NCBI RefSeq assembly: GCF_003173055.1
Contig: NZ_QGLF01000009.1
Span: forward strand, 1-42,732
DNA: 42,732 bases
Reading direction: 5' to 3'
Origin: Zavarzinia compransoris
Lineage (GTDB): Bacteria > Pseudomonadota > Alphaproteobacteria > Zavarziniales > Zavarziniaceae
Part shown: positions 25,401 to 35,143 of the stretch, piece by piece
Layout: each line of letters begins with the position of its first letter
Numbering within the stretch: position 1 is the stretch's first letter
Position numbers and translations under genes: made by a program
The notes under the pieces: model-generated
The model's input: the letters and a program-made list of their open reading frames with translations, nothing else
Told to the model about the DNA's origin: nothing
The model's database searches: none

Positions 25401-25506
25401 CGCCCAGGTCGACACCTGGACCATGGCCGGCACCGAGCGCCAGCTGACCACGCAATTGGGCACCCAGTTCGCCGATTGGACCACGCGCGGCGCCCTGATG
25501 GCCTGA
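22414..25506 (+). CDS. Type I-secreted metallophosphoesterase with DNRLRE and VCBS/FG-GAP repeats
   Basis: 1030 residues from ATG 22414, downstream of the predicted transcription start; longer frames would include the promoter. There is no Sec signal. Residues 1-170 are unrecognised. Residues about 175-450 form a calcineurin-like phosphoesterase: LLPDTQYY (Asp186), SQLGDVAD (229-230), PGNHDFY (262-265), ISTHANI (His359), NNGHYSR (His407). Residues about 500-715 resemble a DNRLRE/CBM96-like beta domain. The C-terminal 300 residues hold six FG-GAP/VCBS calcium sites (DLTGDGKAEIVW, DIDGDGLADLLF, DIDGDGTENILW, DFDGDGTDDLLW, DFNGDGMADIV, DYSGDGRDDLLW). The Pho box and the dedicated type I exporter downstream indicate a phosphatase or phosphodiesterase secreted under phosphate starvation. 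The substrate is unknown. Confidence 0.88.
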   Translation: MSLISALGSLFSPSNLISSLSATRATEAVAATSARVPQPVPAPTGVDAFVAFVEDVGTRGSEIIPLPSPELILRPSGLLGAGGLLDDLLSSLDYLAAVPVLGFITSDVLRLSGRHDSLNHQLSNLLAPLGDIYYLGRPLGGGDAGYLGSVLDFIPDNLAGTPYVPAPAEKPLTDPARKYSVILLPDTQYYTNGPLAVMPLGSPDMVKLQTQWIADHIDSENIVFVSQLGDVADSARSVKQYQIADEAMSILDGKVAYSVLPGNHDFYAQSQVSVTDTDPLQAFSPNYLEFFGQDRFRAQDAEWYGGTSPNGMSSYQFIQMGDKTFLHIALEKKNLKMSLPWAQQVIDTYKGMPTIISTHANITDEGDGISITDYGPDIGGRDLENGQFLFDYLVKDNPQVFMINNGHYSRIGAGQDNAGEITRTGINSAGQPVIEVLSDYQFRPYGGDGYFRQIEFEFRDGNDIIAYRTLSAVPGNPEEMDENSRFAFENIDFDDPTRFTSFARPDSRTLVLGDAEVVELSSNGAATLTDGATVFRDPAANSESQVLLRFGEIDRLPADARILSAVLVFETTDGGDGAHLYRMAQGWGAGATWAGFGGDGVQPGDEAVAVAPDWRYFDGQAAVDQGVIPVTDDSPYVGDYPYGFLVDWDGTAAPGRTVGNKVYVDVTQSVRAWVEGGEGNNGWVLTAPQSSGQWGMERYHLDGEDAWGFAATGDGAPRLLIDYVGGDTEPEIAVPATDLTGDGKAEIVWTGSGNKIQLWSEADGKVAKTAVSDGGKGTPTPLAFGDIDGDGLADLLFRDGTGKVSVRTGETGGSFAAARNLGNASGLQALALADIDGDGTENILWRGADGTVHAWQDKGSGDAASASLSKQAPAGWQIVGVGDFDGDGTDDLLWQDKANSSHHLWRMNGRTVVSDTAVEALGAGQTVLATGDFNGDGMADIVAGKADGSFSVVLLDRGTAVASADYASRGAKWRIVGVDDYSGDGRDDLLWHNAINAQVDTWTMAGTERQLTTQLGTQFADWTTRGALMA

Positions 25507-25554
25507 ACGGGATGACGGCACGTAAAAAGGCGCCGCCGGCCGGGGGCGCCAGGC

Positions 25555-27680
<2,126 letters not shown>

Positions 27681-27684
<4 letters not shown>

Positions 27685-29072
27685 TCGCGCGCCTTGCCGC
27701 CGCCGCCGTCCGGCTGCGCGACCGCCTGGTGCAGGCGTTCGAGACCCTGGCGCCCGAACCGCCGCCCGCGCTCGCCTATGGCACGCCGGCGGCGCGGCTC
27801 GAACACCAGGGGCCGCACGGCCTGCTCATCGCCGTCTGGTGGGGGCTGATCGGCCTGCTCTTCGTCACTTTGCTGTGGAGTTTCGTCGCCCGGCTCGACG
27901 TCGTCGTCGGGGCGACGGGGCGCATCGTGACCACGACGCCGCTGATCGTCGTCCAGCCGCTGGAGACCGCCATCGTCCACGATATCGCGGTCGAGGCGGG
28001 GGAACGGGTCCGCCGCGGGCAGGTGCTGGCGACCTTGGACGCCACTTTCACCGCCGCCGACGTCCAGCGCCTGAGCCGGCAGAAGGCGGCGCTCGAGGCG
28101 CGTCTCGCCCGGCTGACGGCGGAATTCCAGGAAACCCCCTTCGTGCCCGAGGGCGGCGATCCGACCGGCGCCGTCGCCATCGAACAGGCGATCCACGACC
28201 GCTGGCAGGCGGAACGGCTGGCCCGCATCGCCGCCTTCGACGGCCAGGAAGCGCAGCTGAAGGCGGCGATCGAAACCCGCCGCCGCGACGAGACGGTGCT
28301 GCGCGAACACCTGTCGGTGCAGCAGGAAATCGAGCGCATGTATGCGAAGCTGGCGGAAAACCAGCACGGCTCGCGGCTGCTCCGCCTTCAGGCCCAGTCC
28401 GAGCGCCTGACCATCGAGCGGCAGTTGACGCTCTCGGTCAACGAAGTGGCGGAACTGCTGTTCCGGCAGGAGGGCCTCGCCGCCGAGCGCGACGCCTATA
28501 TGGCCGGCCAGCGCCAGCAATTGGGCGAGGCGCTGGCCGCCGCGCGCCGCGAACTCGACGCGGTGGTCGAGGAATTGAGCAAGGCCGAGCGGCGGAACGC
28601 CCTGGTCTCCCTGACCGCGCCGGCGGATGCGGTGGTGCTTGAAATCGCCCATCGTTCCGTCGGCTCGGTGATCCAGGCGGCGGAGCCGCTGTTCACCCTG
28701 GTCCCGACCGGGGTCCCCCTCGAGGCCGAGGTCTGGATCGATCCCGCCGACGTCGGCCGTCTGCGTCTCGGCGACGGCGCGCGGATCAAGCTCGACGCCT
28801 ATCCGTTCCAGCGCCACGGCGTCGCCCGCGGGACCTTGCGCATGGTCTCCAGCGATGCGGTCACCCGGCCCGATGCCCCGGCCGGCGCCGGGACCTATTA
28901 CCGCGCCCTGATCGATGTCGATACCGAGACGATGCGCGGCCTGCCCGGGGCCGACCCGCTCCGCCCCGGCATGACCGGTACCGCCGAGATCCTGGTCGGT
29001 GACCGCCGCCTGATCGATTACATCCTCGACCCCATCCTGAAGGGCCTGGACGAGGGCCTGCGCGAGCCGTGA
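27681..29072 (+). CDS. HlyD-family periplasmic adaptor of the phosphatase exporter
   Basis: 463 residues from ATG 27681, overlapping the ABC stop (ATGA). A single membrane helix lies near residues 50-70 (LIAVWWGLIGLLFVTLLWSF). It is followed by lipoyl strands (IVVQPLETAIVHDIAVEAGE), a long coiled coil (about 115-310), the second lipoyl half (LTAPADAVVLEIAHRSVGSV) and the barrel with ending LRPGMTGTAEILVGDRRLID. It completes a three-gene operon of substrate, ATPase and adaptor. The outer-membrane channel must come from elsewhere in the genome. Confidence 0.92.
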
Positions 29073-29081
29073 CGCCGCCGG

Positions 29082-29161
29082 TCCACCGGAAGGTGGATTG
29101 TCGCCGCCGCCCTCCCTGGCCGAGGCTTTCGCCATCGCCCCAGCCTGAAGGAAGAGGGAAC
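29082..29161 (+). promoter_or_regulatory. Candidate structured leader, copy 1 (before dioxygenase operon)
   Basis: The 19-mer TCCACCGGAAGGTGGATTG (29082-29100) forms a hairpin of five or six pairs closed by the GNRA loop GGAA. It recurs exactly at 32318-32336 before the importer operon. Here it is followed by CCCTC (29110-29114), which can pair with GAGGG (29154-29158), the Shine-Dalgarno of ATG 29162. Between them, CGAGGC and GCCATCG form a bulged stem around TTTC. It could be a translational riboswitch or another cis-acting RNA. Alternatively, the palindrome could simply be a DNA operator shared by the two operons. Confidence 0.45.
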
Positions 29162-30058
29162 ATGACGCCGAAAGCTGTCCACCTGCCGAACACGGCAACG
29201 CCCGAGGAAATCTCCGCCGCACTGCGCGAGCACGGCTACTGCATCGTCGACGATCTGGTGCCGGCCGAATTGATGGACCGGATCGATGCGGAAATGGGCC
29301 CCTATGTCGATCATTCGCTCTACGGCGACGACGGTTTCGTCGGCAAGCTGACCAAGCGCACCGGCGCCATGATCGCCCGCTCGCCCGCCGCCCGCGAACT
29401 GATCATGAACCCGACCGCGATCGGCACCGCCGGCAAGTTCCTGGAAAAGGCGACCACCTTCCAATTGCACCTGACCCAGATCATCAGTGTCTTCCCCGGT
29501 TCCAAGGCGCAGCCGATCCACCGCGACCAGGTGGCCTGGGACTTCTTCCCCTTCCCCAGGGACTACGAGGTCCAGTGCAACCTGCTCTGGGCCATGACCG
29601 ATTACACCGAGGACATGGGCGCCACCCGCGTGGTGCCGGGCAGCCACCTGCTCGACGACCGGGAATATGCGATCGAGGACAGTATCCCGGCGGAAATGAC
29701 CCGGGGCTCCGCCCTGTTCTATACCGGCAAGGTCTATCACGGCGCGGGCGAGAACAAGTCCGACCGCCTCCGCCAGGCGATCAACATCACCTATGCCGTC
29801 GGCTGGGTGCGCCAGGAGGAGAACCAGTATCTAACGACGCCGCTCGAGATCGCCCGCACCCTGCCCGAGGACCTGCTGAAGGTCATGGGCTACCAGATGG
29901 GCTGTTTCGCCATGGGTTACGTCGGCGATTTCGAGGACCCGATGACCGTGCTGCACCCGCCGCAGGAGCGCCGGGTGCTGAATACCGACATCATCAAGAG
30001 GAAGGCGTCCGAGGCGATGGACGCGGACAAGCTCTTCCGCGATAGCACCGCCGCCTGA
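29162..30058 (+). CDS. PhyH-family Fe(II)/2-oxoglutarate dioxygenase
   Basis: 298 residues from ATG 29162, with GAGGGA close upstream. The facial triad is visible: His120-x-Asp122 in QPIHRDQVAWD and His193 in KVYHGAGENKS. Arg204 in SDRLRQAINITY is suitable for binding 2-oxoglutarate. The length and the VPGSHLLDD loop fit phytanoyl-CoA-dioxygenase-like hydroxylases, which use many different small substrates. It is the first gene of an operon with a Rid protein (15 nt downstream) and an SDR dehydrogenase. The three may hydroxylate, hydrolyse and oxidise one compound. The substrate cannot be read from the sequence. Confidence 0.88.
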   Translation: MTPKAVHLPNTATPEEISAALREHGYCIVDDLVPAELMDRIDAEMGPYVDHSLYGDDGFVGKLTKRTGAMIARSPAARELIMNPTAIGTAGKFLEKATTFQLHLTQIISVFPGSKAQPIHRDQVAWDFFPFPRDYEVQCNLLWAMTDYTEDMGATRVVPGSHLLDDREYAIEDSIPAEMTRGSALFYTGKVYHGAGENKSDRLRQAINITYAVGWVRQEENQYLTTPLEIARTLPEDLLKVMGYQMGCFAMGYVGDFEDPMTVLHPPQERRVLNTDIIKRKASEAMDADKLFRDSTAA

Positions 30059-30073
30059 GCCCGGGGAAACGCC

Positions 30074-30484
30074 ATGATCATCCGCACCAATCCCGATGTC
30101 GGCTATCTCGGCGCCGATATCTTCGACGCCTTCGCCTTCCGCCAGTCGGTGAAGGCCGGCGACACTTATTATTATGCCGGCGTCGCCCCCCTGAAGGGCA
30201 CGCTGGACAGCCTCGAACTGGTGGGCAAGGACGACATGACCGCCCAGTTCAACTATATCCTCGACGTGATCGACGCCTGCCTGAAGGCGGACGGGCTCGA
30301 CCGCAGCAAGCTCGCGACCTGGACCTTCTACACGACCGACATCAAGGCCTTCATGGAAGTGATGCCGGGCATCCTGGGGCCCTGGGTCGGCGAGCACCGG
30401 CCGTCCTCGACCACGGTCGAGGTGCGCGCCTTCGTGCACCCGGACCAATTGCTGGAAATCACCGCGACCGCGGTCGCGGCCTGA
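30074..30484 (+). CDS. Rid-family (YjgF/UK114) protein
   Basis: 136 residues with the Rid fold signatures: YYYAGVAPLKG, FNYILDVIDACLKADGLDRS and the C-terminal STTVEVRAFVHPDQLLEITA. In RidA proper, the arginine of the (A)RSCVEV motif binds the carboxylate of the enamine/imine substrate. The equivalent here reads PSSTTVEV, so that Arg appears to be replaced by Ser. This argues against classical 2-aminoacrylate deaminase activity and for one of the other Rid subfamilies found in catabolic operons. GGGGAAA serves as ribosome site. Operonic with the dioxygenase and the SDR. Confidence 0.85.
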   Translation: MIIRTNPDVGYLGADIFDAFAFRQSVKAGDTYYYAGVAPLKGTLDSLELVGKDDMTAQFNYILDVIDACLKADGLDRSKLATWTFYTTDIKAFMEVMPGILGPWVGEHRPSSTTVEVRAFVHPDQLLEITATAVAA

Positions 30485-30497
30485 GCGGGAGGCGGCG

Positions 30498-31289
30498 ATG
30501 CTGGCGTCTCTCCGCGGCAAGAGCGTGATCGTCACCGGCGGCACCAAGGGGATCGGCCGGGGCATCGTGCGGGGCTTCGGCGCCGCCGGGGCCCGGGTGC
30601 TGGTGGTGTCGCGCAACGGGGCGGAGGCCGGGGCGGTGGCGGCCGAGGTCGCCGCCGCCGGCGGCACCGCGGCGGGCTTCGCCGCCGACGTCTCGACACC
30701 AGAGGGCAACAAGGCGATGGTGGAGGCGGCGGTGGAGCTTTACGACGGCCTCGACGTGCTCTGCGCCAATGCCGGGATCTATCCGGCAGCCCGGATCGAG
30801 GAGATGACGGTCGAGGATTTCGACCATGTCATCGCCACCAACCTGCGCAGCACCTTTCTCTCCACCGCCGCCGCCATCGGCGCCATGAAGGGGCGGGGCC
30901 GGGGGCGGATCATCATCACCTCGTCGACCACGGGGCCCAGTACCGGCTATCCCGGCTGGGCCCATTACGGTGCCTCCAAGGCGGGGCAATTGGGCTTCAT
31001 GCGCACGGCGGCGATCGAATGCGCCCGCTACGGCATCACGGTGAATGCGGTGATCCCGGGCGCGATCATGACCGAGGGCCTGGCGGAACTGCCCGAAGCC
31101 TTTCTCGACCGCATCACCGCCGCCCTGCCGCCCAAACGCTTCGGCACGGTGGACGAGGTCGCCAACGGCGTCCTCTTCCTGGCCAGCGACGAGGCGTCCT
31201 ATGTCACCGGACACGCGCTCGCGGTCGACGGCGGCATGACCCTGCCCGAATTCGAGATGGCCCTCGACGACAGTGCAAGCCTGACCTGA
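30498..31289 (+). CDS. Short-chain dehydrogenase/reductase (FabG-like)
   Basis: 263 residues. The NAD(P)-binding TGGTKGIGRG lies near the N-terminus, NAG in LCANAGIYPA, and the catalytic set is Ser in IITSSTTGPS with Tyr/Lys in HYGASKAG. The C-terminal signature is VTGHALAVDGGMTLPE. Classical SDR, most likely oxidising a hydroxyl made or exposed by the upstream dioxygenase; that link is inferred from the operon. GGGAGG precedes the ATG, and a strong terminator follows 28 nt after the stop. Confidence 0.9.
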   Translation: MLASLRGKSVIVTGGTKGIGRGIVRGFGAAGARVLVVSRNGAEAGAVAAEVAAAGGTAAGFAADVSTPEGNKAMVEAAVELYDGLDVLCANAGIYPAARIEEMTVEDFDHVIATNLRSTFLSTAAAIGAMKGRGRGRIIITSSTTGPSTGYPGWAHYGASKAGQLGFMRTAAIECARYGITVNAVIPGAIMTEGLAELPEAFLDRITAALPPKRFGTVDEVANGVLFLASDEASYVTGHALAVDGGMTLPEFEMALDDSASLT

Positions 31290-31317
31290 AGGATCCGCCC
31301 CGCCGCCCTTCGGCCTG

Positions 31318-31348
31318 CCCGGCCTCGGTCTCCGAGGCCGGGTTTTTT
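31318..31348 (+). terminator. Strong intrinsic terminator after the dioxygenase-Rid-SDR operon
   Basis: CCCGGCCTCGG (31318-31328) and CCGAGGCCGGG (31332-31342) form a perfect 11-bp stem with a TCT loop, followed at once by six T residues (31343-31348). It separates the catabolic operon from the LuxR-type regulator gene. Confidence 0.93.
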
Positions 31349-31399
31349 ATGGCCGGTGATCGGATGTGACGATGATTTGGCACATGGATTGCATTTTCC

Positions 31400-31412
31400 A
31401 ACTGGTCCAGTT
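31400..31412. promoter_or_regulatory. Palindrome upstream of LuxR-type gene
   Basis: AACTGG-T-CCAGTT is a perfect 13-bp dyad with partial symmetry extending to about 25 bp. It lies 114 bp before the regulator's ATG in an otherwise featureless 236-nt spacer. The CTGG/CCAG core is reminiscent of lux-box-like sites, so autoregulation by the LuxR-type protein is possible. Confidence 0.4.
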
Positions 31413-31525
31413 TGCAACAAGCACGGTGAAAGACAGGGGGGGAAAGACAGGGGGAGACGCGGGCCGGGCCCCAGGGCCGGGCGCAAGGATTTCGGTGCCG
31501 GCGTATTGGTGAAGGAACTTGTCCC

Positions 31526-32227
31526 ATGCAGATGGTCGAGGATTGCCTGTCTACCGCGATGATCGACGAGACCCTGCGCTTCGCCGCCTCGTCCCTGCAT
31601 GCCCCGGCGACGATCTTCTGCTGGCTCGACCCCAACCAGCGCATCGCCCAATACCAGACCACCGGCATTCCGCCCTGCATGATGGACGATTATCTCGACG
31701 GCCGTTATGTTCATGATCCGCTTAACGTTTACGAGATCGTGGGCGGCACGCGCGACGTTGCCTTCCTGGCCACCGAGCGGACCTGCCGGCCGGAGGCCAG
31801 CAACCGGATGCACGACCAGTTCCTGCAACGCTACGGCATCCACGACGAAGTGGATTTCATCTTCCGCCTCGACGGTGACGCCTTCGCCCTGCTCGCGGTC
31901 CTGAACGGCCCGGCGGAGGACAGTTTCGCCGACCGTTTCTTCAACTGGGGCGCGATGCGGGACTATCTGGAGTTCACCTTGAAACTGCACCCGCGGGTGC
32001 GGCGCGCCCGCCAGGACATGATGCTGGCCAGCCGCTTCGGCCTCACCCCGCGCGAGATCCAGGTGGTGGATCTGCTCAAGAACGGGGCATCGAATCTGGC
32101 TGTTGCCCAGATCATGGGCATCGGCGTCGCCACCGTGAAAACCTATGTCATCAATATCCTGAACAAGCTGGGCGTTGAGAATCGGGCGGCGATCATCGCC
32201 TTTCTCGCCCAGATGAAATTGGCCTGA
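31526..32227 (+). CDS. LuxR-type transcriptional regulator
   Basis: 233 residues. The C-terminal 65 residues are a GerE/LuxR helix-turn-helix: FGLTPREIQVVDLLKNGASN, then LAVAQIMGIGVATVKTYVIN and ILNKLGVENRAAIIAFL. The N-terminal 160 residues look like a small-molecule sensing domain (PAS/GAF- or autoinducer-domain-like) but lack motifs that let me name the ligand. AAGGAA lies upstream of the ATG. It sits between the dioxygenase operon and the importer operon, both of which carry the shared leader, so it is the natural candidate regulator of one or both. Confidence 0.87.
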   Translation: MQMVEDCLSTAMIDETLRFAASSLHAPATIFCWLDPNQRIAQYQTTGIPPCMMDDYLDGRYVHDPLNVYEIVGGTRDVAFLATERTCRPEASNRMHDQFLQRYGIHDEVDFIFRLDGDAFALLAVLNGPAEDSFADRFFNWGAMRDYLEFTLKLHPRVRRARQDMMLASRFGLTPREIQVVDLLKNGASNLAVAQIMGIGVATVKTYVINILNKLGVENRAAIIAFLAQMKLA

Positions 32228-32236
32228 GCGGTCGGG

Positions 32237-32257
32237 CCTGCCGAAAAATCAGGCAGG
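32237..32257 (+). terminator. Small hairpin after the LuxR-type gene
   Basis: CCTGCC (32237-32242) pairs with GGCAGG (32252-32257) across a 9-nt A-rich loop, 10 nt after the stop codon. The following GGCGCGTTT is a poor T-tract, so termination is likely weak. Confidence 0.4.
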
Positions 32258-32271
32258 GGCGCGTTTCCGTT

Positions 32272-32290
32272 TGTAATTAAGTGAATTACA
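32272..32290. promoter_or_regulatory. Perfect inverted repeat in the importer promoter region
   Basis: TGTAATT-AAGTG-AATTACA is a perfect 7-5-7 dyad, 111 bp before the importer operon's first ATG and 28 bp before the shared leader hairpin. Such A+T-rich dyads in a G+C-rich genome are typical repressor or activator sites. The regulator is unknown; the adjacent LuxR-type protein is one candidate. Confidence 0.55.
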
Positions 32291-32317
32291 GGCCGGGCCG
32301 GCGCTCCCGGCGCCGCT

Positions 32318-32400
32318 TCCACCGGAAGGTGGATTGCGGCCTCCCTCCCCCGGGCTTCACGCTTCAGGCGTCGACCAGCGAGGGAAGGGGAAGCCGTCCG
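32318..32400 (+). promoter_or_regulatory. Candidate structured leader, copy 2 (before importer operon)
   Basis: Identical 19-mer to 29082-29100 (GNRA-capped hairpin plus ATTG). It is followed by CTCCCTCCCC; CCCTC (32343-32347) can pair with GAGGG (32380-32384), which is part of the purine-rich ribosome site before ATG 32401. ACGC and GCGT form a small stem in between. The order hairpin - pyrimidine stretch - stem - Shine-Dalgarno is the same as in copy 1, although the intervening sequence has drifted. That drift is what argues for conserved structure rather than a recent copy. Confidence 0.45.
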
Positions 32401-33219
32401 ATGAATGCCATGCCGATCGCCGCCGACCCGGTGCCGGGCCCGATACCGGTGCGGAATGCGCCCGGGGCCGAGGCGGCGCCCGCCCGCTGCCTCGACATCG
32501 TCGGCCTGTCGAAGCGCTTCGGCGGCGTCTATGCCGTGCGCGGGGTTACGCTGCGCTGCGCCGCCGGCGAGATCCTCGGCCTCATCGGCCCGAACGGCGC
32601 CGGCAAGAGCACGCTGATCAACCTGATCACCGGCACGCTGCGCCCCGACACGGGATCGGTTACCATGAACGGCCGTTCGCTTGCCGGCCTCGGGGTGCCG
32701 CAATGCGCCCGGGCCGGCGTCGGCCGCACCTTCCAGAACATCCGCCTGTTCGCCCATCTGACCGTGCGCCAGAATGTGGAAGTGGCAGAGACCACGGCCG
32801 CCCGCCACCGCGAGACGAACGAACTGCACGAAATCGACGCCCTGCTGTCGCGCATGGGCCTGTCGGCGCTGGCCGGGCGCCTGGCGACGACGCTGCCCTA
32901 CGGCTTGCAGCGGCGCCTGGAGATCGCCCGCGCGCTGGCGCTGGCGCCCGACTACCTGCTGCTCGACGAGCCGGCGGCGGGCATGAACGACGTCGAATCC
33001 GAACAATTGGTCGACCTCATCCAGCAGATCCGCGAGGACTTCGGCTGCGGCGTGCTGGTGATCGAGCACGACCTGCGCTTCATCCGCCGGGTGTGCGAGC
33101 GGGTCGCCGTGCTGCACATGGGCGAGATCCTGACCATCGGCACGCCCGAGGCGGTGCTGGAAGACCCCCGCGTGATCGAAGTCTACATCGGCGGCGGCGG
33201 CGATGACGAAACGGCCTGA
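32401..33219 (+). CDS. Branched-chain-amino-acid-type ABC importer ATPase, LivG type
   Basis: 272 residues from ATG 32401. An unusual proline/alanine-rich N-terminal extension of about 30 residues precedes the ATPase (LDIVGLSKRFGGVYAVRGVT). Walker A is GPNGAGKST, the Q-loop is in GRTFQNIRLF, Walker B is YLLLDEPAAGMN and the H-loop is VIEHDLRF. The signature reads LPYGLQRRLEIARAL where LivG normally has LPYGQQRR, a single Q-to-L change. It is the first gene of a five-gene importer operon in the order ATPase, binding protein, ATPase, permease, permease. The ligand is not known to be an amino acid. Confidence 0.88.
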   Translation: MNAMPIAADPVPGPIPVRNAPGAEAAPARCLDIVGLSKRFGGVYAVRGVTLRCAAGEILGLIGPNGAGKSTLINLITGTLRPDTGSVTMNGRSLAGLGVPQCARAGVGRTFQNIRLFAHLTVRQNVEVAETTAARHRETNELHEIDALLSRMGLSALAGRLATTLPYGLQRRLEIARALALAPDYLLLDEPAAGMNDVESEQLVDLIQQIREDFGCGVLVIEHDLRFIRRVCERVAVLHMGEILTIGTPEAVLEDPRVIEVYIGGGGDDETA

Positions 33220-33250
33220 GCCCACCCCCCGGACCAACAGGAGCGTAGCG

Positions 33251-34408
33251 ATGAAGCGTAATGACTGCACGATGTGGCTCGGCCTTTGCCTCGCCGGTCT
33301 CGCCCTGCCGGCGTCGGCGGCGGAAACGATCAAGATCGGGGCGCCGGAATCGATCTCGGGCGATTGGGCGCCCTATACCGCCGCCCACGGCCTGCGCTGC
33401 ATGGCGGAACTGGTCAACGAGGCGGGCGAGTTCAAGATCGAGCTGACCGTGAAGGACAGCAAGAGCGAGCCGCAGCTGGCGATCGCGCTGGCCCAGCAGA
33501 TGCTGGACGACGGCGCCGTCGCGGTGTCCGGCACGCCCGCCTCCGACAGCCTGATCCCCATCGCCCAGCTCGCCGAAGGTTACAATGCGATCACCTTCTC
33601 GGCCATGAACACCCAGGTCGAGATGTTCGCGACCGGGCTCGGGAATTTCGTGACGACGGCGGTTCCCGATCCCTTCAATGCCGCGGCCACGGCCAAGGTC
33701 GCCTACGACCAGGGGGCGCGCACCGCGGTGCTCTTCGTCTCCGATGCGGCGGGGACCTGGACCCGGGCCCTGCCCGGCTGGTTCGGCGACGTGTTCGAGA
33801 AGCTGGGCGGCAAGGTCACCGGCACCATCGAATATCCCGGCTTCGGCATCACCGACTGGTCGCCCTTCATCTCGAAGCTGAAGACCATGAACCCGGTGCC
33901 GGACGCGGTCCACATCTCGTCGATCAACCCGGATGTCGGCGTGCTCATCCGCCAGCTGCGCGCGGCGGGGCTCGACACCATGGTGCTCGGCTCCGACGGT
34001 TTCGACGACGTGACCCTGGCCAGCGTCGCGGGCGGCGCCGCCAATGTCGACGGCAAGGTCTTCTTCGCCGCCCACGGCTTCGCCACGCCGGGCGGCGCCC
34101 TGGCCGGCTTCCAGGCCGAATGCGCCAAGCGCGGTTACGAGATCAACGGCGCCTTCTTCGGCCTCGGCGGCGATGTGATCAAGCTGCTGGTCGGGGCGGC
34201 CAAGGCCGCGGGCTCGACCGATCCGAAAGCCATGCTGGACGCGATCTATACCAAGGGCCCGTTCGAGATCATCACCGCGCCGACCATCTCCTTCGACAAC
34301 CCCTGGCATTACCCGGTGAAGGAAGTGCCGGTCATGGGCTTCAAGGACGGCAAGACCTATCTCGTCTCGGCCACTGTGCCGGCCGACGTGCCGCACTTCA
34401 AGAAGTGA
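33251..34408 (+). CDS. Periplasmic substrate-binding protein, LivJ/Peripla_BP_6 type
   Basis: 385 residues from ATG 33251, with AGGAG upstream. The signal peptide MKRNDCTMWLGLCLAGLALP ends at ASAA before ETIKIGAPESISG. The two-lobed Leu/Ile/Val-binding fold is recognised from IKIGAPESISGDWAPYTAAH, LAQQMLDDGAVAVSGTPASD and FISKLKTMNPVPDAVHISSI. Proteins of this family bind amino acids, amides, urea or aromatic acids; residues that would define the ligand cannot be assigned by eye. Within this operon it supplies the two LivH/LivM-type permeases. Confidence 0.88.
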   Translation: MKRNDCTMWLGLCLAGLALPASAAETIKIGAPESISGDWAPYTAAHGLRCMAELVNEAGEFKIELTVKDSKSEPQLAIALAQQMLDDGAVAVSGTPASDSLIPIAQLAEGYNAITFSAMNTQVEMFATGLGNFVTTAVPDPFNAAATAKVAYDQGARTAVLFVSDAAGTWTRALPGWFGDVFEKLGGKVTGTIEYPGFGITDWSPFISKLKTMNPVPDAVHISSINPDVGVLIRQLRAAGLDTMVLGSDGFDDVTLASVAGGAANVDGKVFFAAHGFATPGGALAGFQAECAKRGYEINGAFFGLGGDVIKLLVGAAKAAGSTDPKAMLDAIYTKGPFEIITAPTISFDNPWHYPVKEVPVMGFKDGKTYLVSATVPADVPHFKK

Positions 34409-34413
34409 CGCCG

Positions 34414-35127
<714 letters not shown>

Positions 35128-35143
35128 TCCCGGGGAGACCGCG

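Noticed and set aside
29082-32336. The two copies of the leader 19-mer as ends of a mobile element
   Set aside because: They are direct, not inverted; they flank ordinary catabolic genes without a transposase, and each sits at a fixed distance from a start codon.
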